Source: Apostichopus japonicus
Taxonomy: Eukaryota > Echinodermata > Holothuroidea > Aspidochirotida > Stichopodidae
DNA length: 64,000 nt
Assembly: GCF_037975245.1 (NCBI RefSeq)
Contig: NC_092579.1
Span: 29,287,666 to 29,351,665, forward strand
Direction: 5' to 3'
Below the pieces are notes generated by a model. That model was not told the DNA's origin, did not search any database, and saw only the letters and a list, made by a program, of their open reading frames with translations. This document shows positions 17,500-28,925 of the stretch, one piece after another. Position 1 is the first letter of the stretch, and the number at the start of each line of letters is the position of its first letter. The position numbers and the translations under genes were made by a program.

Positions 17500-19320
17500 A
17501 ACAAAAAGAAAACACAAAATCAAAATCAAAATAAAATCGACACTGAAGAAAAACTTAATATCGCAACCTTTGTAATTGAATTAGTACAATACACCTTCCA
17601 AAAAGCCGACATTAATTATAAATCCGACGACCTTGCCAGTTAACACCTAACACCTAAACTTAAATATCCCAGAAACTGTAATTATGGAACGTCTCTACCA
17701 ACCTTCAATATTTAGCCCTCCTCAATCACCTACATGACAAGCACACTCCCTCCTTCGATCAAGTTCCTCCACCTAAACATCAACAGTATCCTTTCAAAAT
17801 TAAGCCTCCTACTTAGTATATTCACCAACCACTCCCCGGATATCATTTTGTTATACGAAACTAAACTAAATACAAAATTCCCACCTTAGCATCCCTGGTT
17901 ACTAAACTTTCAGACACGATATCTCTTGCTCTATGGGAGGAGTACTTATTGCTGAAAGAAACAACCTCAAAGCCACCCTCCTCCCAAACTTGACCCAAAC
18001 AAACAATCTAACAATTGAAATTGGACTCGAAAGATATAATACACCTCTCCACATTATTAACTATTATAGTCCCCAAATGAGCCCATATCCACAATAAAAA
18101 AAAGTTCTAATAAAAATACAATAATACTAGGAGATCTAAATGCCCACCACATCATTTTTGGTAGCACCAAAATATCTGAAAAAGGCATATCCCTCTTAGA
18201 AATATGTGATAAAACTTAACAATAATTAACCAAAATACCAAAACTAGGATAAACCCAATAAACAATAATACTGAACTACTTGACTACGCCATAACCTCAA
18301 ACCACCTTGCAACTAAAACTCATTGGATTCAAATCCTAGAAGATGACCTAATCAGTGACCATTTTCCACTCCTTATTGAGCTAGACATAAACCTCAGTCG
18401 CATCCAAAATAACGTATAATTACAATTAAACAGACTAGACAGCATTTAAAGAGGAACTTGTAACTAATAACACTATCCCCAATTACAACAACCAAAACAA
18501 CGAGCTAAATTACATCAACAAATACTGTGACAGCATTGCCCAACATATTTTCAATACCTTCAATAAACATTGCCCCTTAAAAACAAAACAGAAATCGAAA
18601 ACTAAATAGGAATATTCTTACACTAATTAAACTCAGACGTCACCTACGAGATCCAACTCTAAAAACCCAAATTAACCAACTTAAAATACAAATAAATAGA
18701 CAAATATCGGCAGACGATCAAAACCGAGTCCAAAAATTGCGATTCAATCATTAATGACAAAAACCCGAAACACTTTTGGAAAAATTTAAAAAATATCATA
18801 AACCCCATTACACCCCCAAACACAGGTAATACAGACCAATGCCTTAGAGATAAAGTAGGTAACCTGATTACAAATACTCAAGACCAAATAAAGCTAATTG
18901 AATCATACTTTAAAAATATATTCATGGCCACCCATACAATAACAGATTCAATATCAGAAATGCAACCAGCTTTATCCCCAACCCCTTAGGATATATCAAC
19001 GAAAACATCCCCCTACTAGAAAAAAATTACCATTAAATTACCTAATGCTCAAAAATCCCTACCAATATTCATCCAACTTTCATATTATCCCTCTTTTTAA
19101 TAAACTACTTAGACGGGGCTATTTCCCAAATACGCCAAAATGATTCTAATACCAAAACCAAATAAAGACCACACCAAAATCCATCTTGAAAACTGGTGCT
19201 CAATGTGGAGAATTAAAATAAATCCCTCAAAATCTAACCTAGTCAATTTCTCCATAATAAACTCAAAATACTGTAACTATATTTCCAAAATTAATCATTT
19301 CAACATCTCAATCAGTGCTG
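17500..19320 (+). pseudogene. LINE ORF1 end and ORF2 endonuclease with truncated RT
   Basis: Continuation of LINE copy 1 beyond the LTR-element insertion. The APE-type endonuclease, which would nick target DNA, is recognisable from HLNINSI (asparagine motif), DIILLYETKL, a GDLNAHH block near 18135 and SDHFPLL near 18355. The basic linker (KLRRRLR-like in copy 3) and the region before RT are broken by stops. An internal deletion removes RT motifs 3-5. Confidence 0.75.
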
Positions 19321-19590
19321 TCAACAGGGCACATCTTGGGGCATCTACCTACCAAGTATGACATTGATTAATTTTGTTTGTTGAAATATTGTGTTTACAA
19401 GGTAGCCGTCACATGCGCAAACACCCACACCAGCATGATGGCATAGGCAATACCGTGCCTTCAGCATCATAACTTTTAAAACACACGAGTTCTTTGTTAG
19501 TATAAACTTTGTGATATTAAAATATTTCTATTTTGTTATCAGAAAGACATTGCATGTTAAAAGGCTGATTCTCTTGTAATTTCATTGCAG
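19321..19590. other. Intron sequence
   Basis: Short unannotated stretch between the LINE end and the first visible host exon; it ends in a TTCATTGCAG acceptor. Confidence 0.5.
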
Positions 19591-20544
19591 TTGTCACTTT
19601 CCTGTACGAGTTTCAGAAAAGTGGTTGCCTGGAAACCATTTTCCATGAACAATTACAGAGGGAGCCTGCTGTTACATTGATGTCATTTGTGCATCAATCC
19701 AGCTCTAGTGAGTTGGTGAGATGCCAGGTGTTAAAAGATGGTGCTGACAATCTTGCGGACAACATCCTTCTTCATCTATATGGCATGAATGCCAGCGGAG
19801 GTGTTCCATGGTCCAGGCGACTGCTTATGGCCCCCACCAACAGTAAAGGTGACCTGGCCACACTTTTGGCCAGAAGACTTTTCAAGAAATACACTAGTAA
19901 GTGAAAGCGTAAGATTAGAATCATAATATAAATAACCATGGGTGGGATATGATTTTGTGAAAGCAGGGGGGGTACCTGAACGAGGGGTGCAAGGGAAGCT
20001 GATGTCTCCACCCCTTGCCAGAACTGTGTTTGTTTTATTTCATAAAGCCCCTAGATGTAATATTTGAAGGTTTTTTTCCACGTACTATAGTTCTGTATTT
20101 GAAAATATAAGTATGCTTTTTGCATAAAAAGCTTAGCTCAGATTTATTAAGATACATAAAAGTAATAACTGGTCAAGCGGTGAAGCTGACTAATGAACAT
20201 GTGATCACTGTATTTTGACCACTGTTTACATCAAGGATCACAAAGATTGCCAAAATATCAAACAGTCTGCAACTTTGACCTATTGTCCCAGATAGATACA
20301 CTGGTGTAACCAGGCCCATAATCATATCACCCATTCAGTGGCATTCCTATTTTCCAGGGTCTCCAAATGTTGTTGTAGTTTCCCCATTACCACATAATGA
20401 AGACAAATGTTTTGTATGCTTTACAAACAAGGAATTGTTCATTTAATCTTCTTACAGTCTGGTGCCAAAGTATTATCCAGCAGATGATCAGGTAAATATC
20501 ATTTTGAATTCTACTGTAATGTGCCAAGTTGGAAAAAAAGAACA

Positions 20545-20611
<67 letters not shown>

Positions 20612-23600
20612 TATTCGGTGGTTATAGCCAATACCATAATAGTGTACAAGTTCAAACACATTTGAAACATTACATGTGCAAGAAACCCCCCACCGTCGAA
20701 GAACAAAGAAGAGAGAAATCAACAGGATTTAAAGAGGCTAGCTCCTCCCCCGACCCTCTTTTCCAATTTTCAAGTTACTTTCAAGTTCCTCAATTAGTTT
20801 TGACACAAACAAATAAATTAATCGTACATGTGATATGATATGATTCAGTTGAACGTTTTATTTATTTCCACATTTGTAGGCCGTGGCTATCCTCAGGAGA
20901 ATAGGTCATGGTGATGATGACCATGACAGTGACGATGATAATGATCATGGTGACAATGATGATGACGATAGTGGTGATGATGTTGATGGTACCAATGATG
21001 ATGATGATCATCAACAGAATAGCAAGGGATGTGACCCTGAGAAAAGGTACAATATTAAATTTGTCAAGTCTTTGAGTATTTATCTAATATAAACAGTGCC
21101 ACAGCTATAAGTTTTCTAATATTTTTTTCCATCTTCCATTACTAAGTAAAAAAAAAAAAAATAAAACAGCGGTCTGCAATATTGGTTTTGGGTAGACTGG
21201 TTTGCTTTCTCCAAATGCATGAATAGCAATAAAGAGATACGACTATATAGGTACGGTGCAGCCAATACAGGTAACCGAACTTTGTCATATTAAATAATCA
21301 ACTGGTCAGAAACGGTCTGTGTATTTGTTACGGCAGGTTTGCAGCAAACGGAGAAAAACACTTTTAGCTGTCAGAGAAGAATAAATTAATCAAACAGGAG
21401 GAATTAAAACTGGTGAATGTAGGGCTAAAGCTATGAAAAAGTTCTGAGCCCAGAACATGTGGAGGTCTTTGGTTTAATTATGTGTTTATGCAGGAGGAAT
21501 AAACAATAACATAATTAGTAAGTGCAATTAAGACATATTGTTTGGGCTCATCCTATTGATTCTGTTTCATTGCAGGTCCTGTTTGCCTTCTCATAACAAC
21601 GTACAAGTAAGTAATCAGTTGGCATGCCAACTAAATATGAAAAGCATTTTCAAACTGATTGCTTATGTAATCCTTTTATGAATTTTACGAAGTACTCAAT
21701 TCAGTGGTATTGCTGATAGGGGTGGGGGGAATTTTCTCTGCACCCCCCTTTCCCCCTTTTCCCCAAAACAGATCTGATACCTATCCAAACTATGTCGAGT
21801 TAGGCTAATGATTTGTATTAGAAACAGCTTCCGATGCAAATCCTTGATGTAAAAATTTGTAAAATGAGATATACCACCAGTTTATATCTGAGTTTTGTTA
21901 TTTAGGCAAGAATCCTGAAAATGATATATCAGTATTTATATTTTTTTCTCACAAAAAAAATATACCTTGCCCCTTAGAAGCTACCACAATTGCCTAAGCT
22001 TTAGAGGATCAGTATGGATAATAAGAAGCCAATCAGTGGTGATATACAACATGTAAAGCTGCATTTAATATAGTGTGCCAGCCAAAACACTCAGTGCAGG
22101 AATCTGCTTCGTTTAATTCAATAAGCATGTGTGTATGATCTCATTTGAGTTCTCATGGATTATTAGCAGTTGATGTAAAGGCACTTCAAAATATCGTAAT
22201 CCTCGGCAAGAGAGCAGTTTAAAACTCGGCTTAAAACTGTCAATTGCTCCATTGGAATGATATCATGTTGCTAGGTAATCCATTTAAAGATCCATACTGA
22301 AATGAATAGAAATCTGTACTTAAATCATAAAATGCAGGTTGTTAAAGGCATTGAAGACTCGCTCCAACAACACCCTATTTGTTAATGATTTGAACATCCC
22401 CCCTCTATCTAAATGCAACTATAGTCAGTACACTGACGACATAGCCATTTGGAGCACCAATAAAAATAATCATATGACGGAACTAAATATCAACAAAGCA
22501 ATTACACATCTTGAAAACTGGTGCTTGATGTGGAGAATAAAAATAAATCCCTCCAAATCTAACCTAGTCAATTTCTCAATAATAAACTCAAAATACTGTA
22601 ACAATATTTCCAAAATTAATCTTTTCAACACCTCAATCACTGCCTCTCCCAATGCAACCTTCCTCAGTACCACTTTCGATAGCAAAAAATCATTTAATCT
22701 ACATTGTAACAGAACTGCAGGACGCTGCTGGTTCCAACTGAAATCCATTCAAATCCTTTCACACAAATATAACTTCCCTCCGAAAACCATTATCCAAATC
22801 TATAAATCCAAAGTAAAACCGATTCTCAGTTACAGGAGCATCTCCCTGCTTACCATCTCTAATCCCAATAAACAAATTTAAAACAGAATCCACACCAGAG
22901 CATATCGACTCGCACTCAAAATCCCTAACTATATTGCTACTTTGTACGTTCTCCGTGCAGAAAACACAAAATCTACTTTCACCCGACTTGAAGAATTCAA
23001 CACCAAGTTATACAAAACCAACCTCGAGAACGACCCTTTGATTGAAGCCTCCCCCTGAAATACAAAGTAGCAACAACTCACTACCCGAAAACCAAACCTT
23101 TTCTGTATTCACAATTGTTACTACTTAAAGTCTCATTCCATTAAAAAAATCCTTTCCTAAATGGGTCTAGGCCCCCGACTCCAAGTATACTTATATATAC
23201 AGAACAAAACAAACAACTCCAACAATGACCGATTGATTAAAACATAAAGTAGCAATCACTCCCTTACCAAACAATCGAAACTTCAACCACTCCCTACCCA
23301 AACAATAGAAACCACTCCGTCTCCACAATCCTCAGTACTTAGAAATTCCTCTCCTTTAGAAATCCCTCCCTAATTGGCTCTTCGACTCTGACCTCGGGTA
23401 TGATTATGGCTATCCTGTCCAATGTAATTATATAAGACTTCATTTACCAGCAATTCCCTGACTGAACATAGACAACTATTCCAAGAAAAAAAAGGGAAAA
23501 AAATGTCTATTCTATAAAAACACACTTATTATCCCCTGTAGGACTTTTCGCCGGGTCGACCAGGGGTTAAACTCCTTTTGATTCGATATCAACAACAACA

Positions 23601-25341
23601 AAAAGGAAGATTTTACTCATATATGACATAGAAGGAGATAAGAAACAAAACTTGTGAAAGGAAGTGTACTAAAAAACCCTATAGGGCTTGTCGGGTAGTG
23701 ACACTCCCTAAAAAACTTAATGTGGAAGACGACATGATTAGATTTTGGTTTCATTTAATCGATAGGTAGAGGAATTGGACACTCTTGCACAAGATATCAA
23801 AGGTTTGAAGAACTCTGCTCAGGCGGCCTCCATTCTAGGTATGTACTTATATAATATAATAATAATCATAATAATAAAAATAATAATCAATTTACTGTGT
23901 TTGGAAAGAAACTTTTTGCTGCTTTGGATGAAGATTAAGGATTCTTGTTTTTCAAAAGGCAAAATGCAAGATGGACTATATATGAAAGGATGAATACCAA
24001 AAACTTAAGAAAAGAAATTGGGTGGGGGGAGGGGGGAATCAGGCAGAGACCATCATGCTACTACCCTGTTAATTTAGTGTAGGACCCTGGTTAATTTAAA
24101 AGGAAGAAATCCCTTTAGTACCCTTGAGTTTCTGAAAGGTTTCTTCTTTGGAATAACGGTGGAGAGACATATCGATGTTCTCTTTTGGGTCTGATCGTCA
24201 GGAAAATGCAGATTAAACTGCCATGTCCATTTGGAACCTGGGAATTGAACCCTGCTACTGGAACAAATGTATTCCATCAGAGCATAGACAATGATTCAGA
24301 GAAATATGGCATTTATATTAATAATCTGTTGTTTTCTTTCCCAAATTTTTCTCTTTGGTTAAAACAATGAGTGAAAAGATTCATTCGGTTGGATGCAGCA
24401 CCGCCCTTTTTCACCCTTTTTTTTGGGAGGGGTTGGGGGGAGACCTATTATCCCTTAGGGTCTGAAAACATTACAATAGGATTATTTTGGTGGACAGGAC
24501 AGACAACAGTTATTTTTGCTTGTAGCTGAATGTATGATGTCCAGGGATCACAAGGAAGTATCAGAAGCCCGATCAAAAATGCTGTATTTTTGTTCTATCA
24601 AAATTTTTCAGAATAAAGAAATTAAAAGCCAAAATATAAAGAGTTTATCTGGCCGTGTAGGCTGCGATTGAACCAGTCCCTGTCATCTACAAATAATAGA
24701 AAGTGGGTATCCATTTCTGTTTGTGACAGCAACAAAAAAAAATGACTGCAAATTAACAAGTTTTTGTAAACTTTCTCTATTCAGGGATTCGAATCTCTGC
24801 TCGAATATAACCCCCCTACTTATGAACTGTCACGTAGCTCAAGATGACAAACTTACGACAATGATGAGAAAAGGCCTTAGGTGGTTCCTAATTCAATGAC
24901 GTTTCTCATAATTAATTGAATTGACTTCCCCCACCCTCCAGACTACCCTCACCCATAGAAAATACCCTCCACCCAAGAATACTTGAAAAAAGAGGACATG
25001 GCTTACCAAGAACCTCTCTGCGTTCATTTTCAGATTCCAATGAACCTTCCATCAGCAAAGGAATGGCGCAACTCGGTCTGAAGGACAATCGACCGCTGGC
25101 AGAATGGCTTGACCGGTACAACGCCAACCAGCCGGACCTGAATGGGCTTGAACCAGTCTGTTACTTAATAGATTTACATTTCGAGTTGATTGCAATGCAG
25201 TATATGGATTCTTCCAATCATGACAAATTGAAATTTATTTTGTTCTTGCTGGAATGCGAGACAATTTTTATCATATCTGCACCTATTTGGAGTCCTTTAA
25301 AACATGATAGTTGGTACAAATCACTTTGCAAAGTCAGTTGA
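19591..25341 (+). CDS. Host gene of unknown function, six exons (5' end missing)
   Basis: Exons at 19591-19896, 20458-20491, 20897-21046, 21576-21606, 23766-23838 and 25034-25341 have GT/AG borders. Their phases match at every junction (1-1, 1-2, 2-2, 2-0, 0-1, 1-stop) with no internal stop, which is hard to explain by chance. The first visible exon opens VTFLYEFQKSGCLETIFHEQ and is entered in phase 1, so at least one exon lies upstream. Exon 3 encodes a strongly acidic Asp/His-rich low-complexity tract. Exon 5 encodes VEELDTLAQDIKGLKNSAQA, possibly a short helix. Exon 6 encodes GLKDNRPLAEWLDRYNANQ and runs to a TGA at 25339. The last part of exon 6 is AT-rich and may be intron read-through. 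I do not recognise the protein family. Confidence 0.68.
20547..20612. repeat. (AT)n microsatellite in an intron
   Basis: AT dinucleotide run with one TTT interruption, in the intron directly after exon 2 of the host gene. Confidence 0.95.
22330..23600 (+). mobile_element. Jockey-type LINE copy 2, 5'-truncated
   Basis: 3' portion of the same family as copy 1. It starts inside the RT palm (LFVNDLNIPPLSKCNYSQ) and keeps the catalytic motif as YTDDIAIWS. The LENWCLMWRIKINPSKSN block is nearly identical to copy 1 at 19185. The C-terminal thumb follows (IIQIYKSKVKPILSY, then after a stop RIHTRAYRLALKIPN). It ends with TTCGCCGGGTCGACCAGGGG and an ACAACAACAA-rich tail near 23590. The open frame is 180 codons (22339-22881), then broken. 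It sits in sense orientation in the intron between host exons 4 and 5. Confidence 0.85.
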
Positions 25342-26280
25342 GCTACATTTAATTCGATGTTCTAGTCTTTAACCTGAGCAGTCATCATTTAATTTATGCA
25401 AAAGACCATTCCCACAACCGCTCATGATCGTTGTTCGAAATATCACTATCATAGCATTTGGGGTGTGGTGTGGGGGGTGGGGGGATTGAGACGACAATGA
25501 AAGGGAGCAGCCTTTCCACATTTATGTTGTTTGTGCTTTGGTAGTACGGTTTCCTTTTTAAAACTGGAGGGCAAAACTGGGCTAAATTAGGAGTTATCTA
25601 ACACTAATTCAAAATCAGGTTTAGTTAATAAATGAAAGTTAAATAAAAGGATATTGATAATATCAGGGGTGCCATGGTATTGTAAACTGAATCATCAGGC
25701 AGCCATGGAAGGCCACCTCCTTTTTATTGGGAACTTTTTGTCAAGCAAACCTATGGATTCAAGCACTGTCTGGCTAAAGTAAGATGGGGTTTTTATTTTT
25801 ATCTAGGAGAAATCCATTCTTTTTCCCCTCATGTGAAAATGGTCTTCCAAATGTTTAAAAAAAATGTCCAAAAAGAGTCTACTGGTGTGAATTGGATAGC
25901 TACCTGGTGTGAAGTAAAAGGCCATAGGGCTTATCCCATATGTACATGTGACTGCTTAGTATCATTAAATAACTGCCCTCCCGGCTGATATTATAAATAA
26001 TAGAAACATTATACAAAATAACTGTCTGTTGTCACCCAACCATCTCAATAGTAGATGCAGGTATCACTAAGAATGTTTATGAAAGATGTATTGCATGTTT
26101 TGATTAGTATTTGCATAATAATTTGATAAGGAATAACCTGTTTCTGGACAGGTAGTTGAAGGGTATTAACTGTGGTGGGAGGGATGAAGAAACATCCTGT
26201 CCATGAACTGATTTGTCATTAAAAAAATAAAATTATTTCCAAGTATCACTCTTTTATAATTGTTTTTTTTTTTTTTTTTT
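25342..26280. other. Gene-free stretch
   Basis: No supported gene. A T-run at 26263-26282 precedes the tRNA-like sequence at 26.3 kb. Confidence 0.5.
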
Positions 26281-26318
26281 TTCCTTCTTTTACTGGAGTA
26301 TTGTAAAAGGAAAAGCAG

Positions 26319-26391
26319 AGGTTGAGTTTGAACCAGGGATCTTTAGATGCAAAAGCAAAAGCCTTTACCACTAGACCATTAGGTGGGCCTT
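26319..26391 (-). repeat. tRNA-like sequence (SINE head or tRNA pseudogene)
   Basis: On the minus strand there is an A-box-like TAATGGTCTAGTGGTAAAGG and a B-box GGTTCAAACTC at tRNA-like spacing. The stems are imperfect and no proper anticodon loop is evident. It resembles a tRNA-Glu-type head, but that assignment is tentative. Confidence 0.5.
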
Positions 26392-26496
26392 TGATTTTAG
26401 TAGCTTAACAAATATTTAAAGATCCTACTGTTTGGACTTAGTCTTTTTTTGTAAAACTTTTTCTCCACTACTCCCTCACCCCCCGATTAGCTAGTC

Positions 26497-26745
26497 AGGG
26501 GGGAGGGGTGGCGGCAAACTCACCTTGTCCGCGTTGAACCTTGTCAGGGGGAGGGGTGGCGGCGAACTCCACTTGTCCGCGCCTTTACCTTGTCAGGGGG
26601 AGGGGGCGGCGACCTCACCTTGTCCGCACCCTCTCACCTTCGCCCCCTCTCACCTTCTGTACTTACCTTGTCCACCTGTCAGGAGGAGGGGGACCGCCCG
26701 CCTTCGGGGTTCACCTTATCCACTTGTCAGAACTCCTTGTCAGGA
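26497..26745. repeat. GC-rich minisatellite, period about 47-51 bp
   Basis: Repeated GTCAGGGGGAGGGG..GGCG..CTCACCTTGTCCGCG units begin near 26497, 26544, 26595 and 26679. The base composition is sharply different from its surroundings and causes long chance reading frames. Confidence 0.75.
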
Positions 26746-26761
26746 CTCCTTTTGCAAATAC

Positions 26762-26842
26762 TCACCTGGGACTTGAACCGATGCAATCCAAACCAATCGC
26801 TTACTGAACGATGGAATAACCAATTACACCATTTCGGTTCCC
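26762..26842 (-). repeat. tRNA-like sequence
   Basis: On the minus strand there is an A-box-like ATGGTGTAATTGGTTA and a B-box GGTTCAAGTCCC about 45 bases downstream. The acceptor stem does not pair well. It is the first, diverged member of the tRNA-like cluster that follows. Confidence 0.5.
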
Positions 26843-26935
26843 TCTGGAAAAACTTCGTTTCTTATATTTATACTTCCACTCCCTCTAGAGAACAGAAAAG
26901 TAAAAGGCTCTGTCTGGACATGAACCTCAGACATG

Positions 26936-27025
26936 GTGCTCTGTCGGGGGATCGAACCGGAGACATGGAGTTTGTCTGTCTCTCTCAAGTCCAGAGCACT
27001 ACCAACTGCGCCACTAGAACTGTTG
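26936..27025 (-). repeat. tRNA-like array unit 1
   Basis: Minus strand: A-box TGGCGCAGTTGG, a CTCT..AGAG arm around GGACT, an extended variable region, and B-box GGTTCGATCCCC. Part of a tandem array of four good units with spacing of 163, 163 and 152 bp. Confidence 0.65.
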
Positions 27026-27098
27026 AGAATTAATGCTCGTTTCTAATATTTAAACTTCAGAGTCCAGAATGGAAGAAAGAAAAGAACAGAAAATCAAA

Positions 27099-27190
27099 AT
27101 GCTCTGTCTGGGAATCGAACCGGAGACATTGAGTTTGTCTGTCTCTCTCCAGTCCAGAGCACTACCAACTGCGCCACTAGAACTGTTGAG
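27099..27190 (-). repeat. tRNA-like array unit 2
   Basis: Minus strand: A-box TGGCGCAGTTGG and B-box GGTTCGATTCCC. The CTCT-GGACTGG-AGAG arm has a seven-base loop, and five of seven acceptor positions can pair (GTTCT with AGAGC). Position 33 of a true tRNA (U) is not U here. Confidence 0.65.
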
Positions 27191-27261
27191 AATTAATGCT
27201 CGTTTCTAATATTTAAACTTCAGGGTCTAGATTGGAATCAGTAAAAGAGCAAAATATCATA

Positions 27262-27340
27262 ATGCTCTGTCTGGGAATCGAACCGGGGACCATAGTCTCT
27301 GCAGTCCAGAGCACTACCAACTGCGCCACTAGAACTGTTG
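27262..27340 (-). repeat. tRNA-like array unit 3, short variable region
   Basis: Same A and B boxes as units 2 and 4, but about a dozen bases are missing from the region between the anticodon-like arm and the B-box. Confidence 0.65.
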
Positions 27341-27413
27341 AGAATTAATGCTCGTTTCTAATATTTAAACTTCAGGGTCCAGAATGGAATCAGTAAAAGA
27401 GCAAAAAATCATA

Positions 27414-27506
27414 ATGCTCTGTCTGGGAATCGAACCGGGGACCATAGAGTTTGTCTGTCTCTCTGCAGTCCAGAGCACTACCAACTGCGCCACTAGAACT
27501 GTTGAG
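27414..27506 (-). repeat. tRNA-like array unit 4
   Basis: Nearly identical to unit 2, including the GTTGAGAATT downstream context. The spacers between units contain the repeated phrase TTCTAATATTTAAACTTCAG. Confidence 0.65.
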
Positions 27507-27660
27507 AATTTATACTCGTTTTTAAAATTTAATCTTCACAACATTAGGAGGCAAATAAATAGAAAACCAAATGCATCCTCTGGTGTTGTCTCATTTTTTT
27601 CCAGTTTAATGACAATTTCATTGTACAAAACAATACTATATATGCAAAATTATACATCAT

Positions 27661-27835
27661 AACAACTGCGCCACAGTAACTGATAATTGAGAAATGATAG
27701 GCTTTCCTAATATTTTAACTTCAAAATGAGGAAAAGAAATACCAAATTAATACATCCTCCGGGAGTTGAATTCTAGACAAAGAGTTTGTCTTACTTTCTA
27801 AGTACATAGCACTAACCACTGTAACTGTTTAGAAA
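27661..27835 (-). repeat. Degenerate tRNA-like units 5-6
   Basis: Fragments such as AACTGCGCCAC near 27664 and a decayed B-box-like stretch near 27757 extend the array at lower identity, suggesting older copies at this edge. Confidence 0.45.
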
Positions 27836-27879
27836 TAAGTATTATTTATTTGATTTGATTTATTTCGTTTCTTCACGTG

Positions 27880-28925
27880 CAAATATCCACTCGTCTTTGA
27901 GCTACACATAAACCTCCACCGCATACAAAATAACGAATTGACGTGTAATTACAATAAAACAGACTCCCCAAATACAACAACCAAAACAACGAGCTAAATT
28001 ACATCGACAATTACTGTGACAGCGTTGCCCATCATATCTTCAATACTTTCAAAAGACACTGTCCCTTAAAAACAAAACAGAAAACGAAAACTAGATAAGA
28101 ATAGCCTTACACTTATGAAACTCAGACGTCGCCTACGTAGAACCTATATCATCTCCCGAGACCCAACTCTAAAAACTCAATTTTACCAACTCAAATAGCA
28201 ATAAACAGACAAATATTGGCGGATGAACAAAACCGCGTCCAAAACAAAGGCGATTCAATCATTAAAGATAAAAACCCGAAAAACTTTGGAAAATTAAAAT
28301 AAAAAAGCATTAACCCCATTACACCCCCAAACACAGGTAAAACAGACTAAGGCCTTAGAGATAACGTAAGTAACCTCATCACAAAAACTCAAGACCAAAT
28401 AAAGCTAATTGAATCGTACTTTAAAAGTATATTCAATATCTTCGATGGCCTCCCATACGATATCAGCGGCAAACACGAAATAGACCGTACAATTATCATT
28501 AATGAACCAGCTTTAACCCCAACCCCTTAGGATGTCTCAACGAAAACACCCCTCTATTAAAAAAAAATAGATATAAAAAATTGGTATAGTGCCACTAACA
28601 AAATGCATCCTCCACTGGTCTTGACAATATAAATGACCAAATGCTTAAAAACTCCCCTCCGATATTCATTAACTCTCATATTTTCCCACTATTTAACGAA
28701 CTCCTTAGACTGGGTTATTTTCCAACCCCATGGAAATCCGCCAAAAAGATTTTAATACCGAAACTAAGTAAAAACTATCGACCAATTAGTCTCCTCCCAG
28801 CCTTAGGTAAGATTTTAGAAAGAATTACAGATGACCGCACCAGAAACCACCTTGAGCAAATTAATCACCTTTCCCCGTATCAATCGGGCTAACTCCGCGC
28901 ACACAAATCTACAATAAACCAAACT
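27880..28925 (+). mobile_element. Jockey-type LINE copy 3, internal fragment
   Basis: It covers the end of the endonuclease to early RT. It starts with a diverged HLKELHINLHRIQ-like block matching copy 1 near 18380 and continues through the basic linker (MKLRRRLRRTYIISRDPTLK). It reaches RT motifs ILIPKLSKNYRPISLLPALG and LSPYQSG at 28641-28892. The sequence shares phrases such as CCCATTACACCCCCAAACAC with copy 1. It ends abruptly at about 28925, where a different element tail begins. Stops and frameshifts show it is inactive. Confidence 0.82.

Larger units (their letters stand above)
14965..19320 (+). mobile_element. Jockey-type LINE copy 1, interrupted and internally deleted
   Basis: Ordered remnants of a two-ORF non-LTR retrotransposon. 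ORF1 begins at the ATG at 15231, is frameshifted by about 15330, and carries a CX2CX4HX4C zinc knuckle at 15897-15938. A BEL/Pao fragment then interrupts it. ORF1 resumes at about 17500 (reading ATFVIELVQYTFQKAD). ORF2 starts near 17734 with endonuclease motifs FLHLNINSILSKL, then ILGDLNAHH and a DDLISDHFPLLIELD block. The RT is cut short: ILIPKPNKD at about 19143 is fused directly to LENWCSMWRIKINPSK at about 19185. The YADD catalytic core is therefore deleted. The 3' end is lost near 19320. The 5' boundary at about 14965 is a guess. Many stops make it inactive. Confidence 0.8.

Noticed and set aside
26525-27033. Three overlapping frames of 83-147 codons
   Set aside because: They read through a GC-rich minisatellite and the antisense of tRNA-like units.
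26936-27506. Genuine tRNA gene cluster
   Set aside because: No U33, an imperfect acceptor stem and a degenerate T-stem; better described as tRNA-like until transcripts are shown.
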